From Candidatus Gastranaerophilales bacterium (lineage in GTDB: Bacteria > Cyanobacteriota > Vampirovibrionia > Gastranaerophilales > Gastranaerophilaceae): a stretch of 51,936 bases of DNA. The stretch covers positions 1 to 51,936 of the forward strand of contig CALUXY010000011.1 in the NCBI GenBank assembly GCA_944324855.1. The letters are read 5' to 3'. A program made the translations under genes and the position numbers. The notes under the pieces were generated by a model. The model saw nothing but the letters and a program-made list of their open reading frames with translations, had not been told where the DNA came from and did not search any database. Positions 51,743-51,936 of this stretch are shown piece by piece (position 1 is the first letter of the stretch; every line of letters begins with the position of its first letter).

Positions 51743-51821
51743 TGGGCATGAAGAGACTCGAACTCCCACGCTTTCGCACTAGTTCCTAAGACTAGCGTGT
51801 CTACCATTCCACCACATGCCC
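51743..51821 (-). tRNA. tRNA-Leu (anticodon UAG)
   Basis: A 79-nt class II tRNA. Acceptor GGGCATG pairs with CATGCCC. Anticodon stem CTAGT/ACTAG encloses loop CTTAGGA, anticodon TAG (reads CUN/CUA). A short extra arm (TGCGAAAGCG) and a T-arm with GTTCGAGTC follow. CCA is not encoded. The first 11-12 nt and the upstream flank are duplicated at the window end. Confidence 0.93.
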
Positions 51822-51841
51822 ATATTCAATTATCAAAGGTT

Positions 51842-51936
51842 CTTTCAGAACCTGAGCGTGTCTACCCCTCTCCTCGGAGATACTTAATCTCCTCGTCGGC
51901 AGAGTACCACATGCCCATATTCAATTATCAAAGGTT
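51842..51936 (-). repeat. Partial tandem copy of the tRNA-Leu 5' half
   Basis: 51906-51936 repeats 51811-51841 exactly (31 nt: first 11 nt of tRNA-Leu plus its upstream flank). AGCGTGTCTACC at 51855-51866 repeats 51794-51805 (D-arm side). In this copy 39 nt with a GGAGAT/ATCTCC hairpin replace the 5-nt D-loop segment, and the 3' half is missing. It is a pseudo-tRNA or part of an array running out of the window. Confidence 0.7.

Noticed and set aside
51443..51769. 108-residue minus-strand frame near the tRNA genes
   Set aside because: It reads through tRNA-Ala, a terminator and the repeat block, so it cannot be a real protein.

Overview
The window is AT-rich and carries genes of a motile, Gram-negative-type anaerobe. 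It has outer-membrane and periplasmic functions (TolC-type channel, LolA-like and MMPL proteins), an [FeFe]-hydrogenase maturase (HydG), a SepF divisome protein and many flagellar genes. The mix, together with several lineage-restricted-looking hypothetical proteins, best fits a gut member of the non-photosynthetic Cyanobacteria (Melainabacteria/Vampirovibrionia, order Gastranaerophilales). That assignment is an inference from gene content, not from a marker tree.

Layout. 1-4.4 kb: a zinc-ribbon membrane protein, a putative papain-fold protein and a stand-alone TOPRIM protein. 4.5-8.6 kb: fliD, then a long flagellin whose variable centre is replaced by GLUG-type repeats and whose long untranslated leader holds a G10 tract. 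8.9-15.8 kb: a lytic transglycosylase, a 0.8-kb array of palindromic non-coding repeats, and a cysS-spoIID-murJ-tsaC operon. 15.9-20.1 kb: an unknown gene with a sigma28-like promoter, two flagellins and tuf. 20.3-23.8 kb: a small LFGG-repeat protein and a hydG-bioB-DUF1643 operon. 23.8-24.1 kb: an unannotated type I toxin-antitoxin locus (29-residue membrane peptide plus convergent antisense RNA). 24.1-30.2 kb: a metallophosphoesterase, CDF transporter, DUF374 acyltransferase, nitrilase, PBP4-type peptidase and nucleotidyltransferase-like protein. 30.3-37.6 kb: a fourth flagellin, sepF-yggS, and a fliJ-fliK-flgD-flgE operon.

37.7-49.3 kb is a compact aryl-polyene-like (APE) type II fatty-acid/polyketide cluster. 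One operon (KS, DH, KR, KS) is divergent from a second (KS-like chain-length factor, acyltransferase, two ACPs, membrane protein, ligase-dehydratase fusion, thioesterase, LolA-like, MMPL), followed by a phosphopantetheinyl transferase and an LpxL-like acyltransferase. Together these could make, modify and export a polyene lipid pigment to the outer membrane. The window closes with a PDZ protein, a TolC-like channel, and tRNA-Ala(GGC) and tRNA-Leu(UAG), each with a partial duplicate nearby.

Regulatory themes. Flagellins have strong Shine-Dalgarno sites, and three share a promoter motif with an upstream GTAACAAA box. By contrast, several transcription-unit heads (25187, 26113, 41257, 48406 minus, 48421, 50025) have no Shine-Dalgarno site and a -10 hexamer only 6-9 nt before ATG, which suggests leaderless mRNAs. 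All functional statements rest on motif reading by eye; no database search was run.
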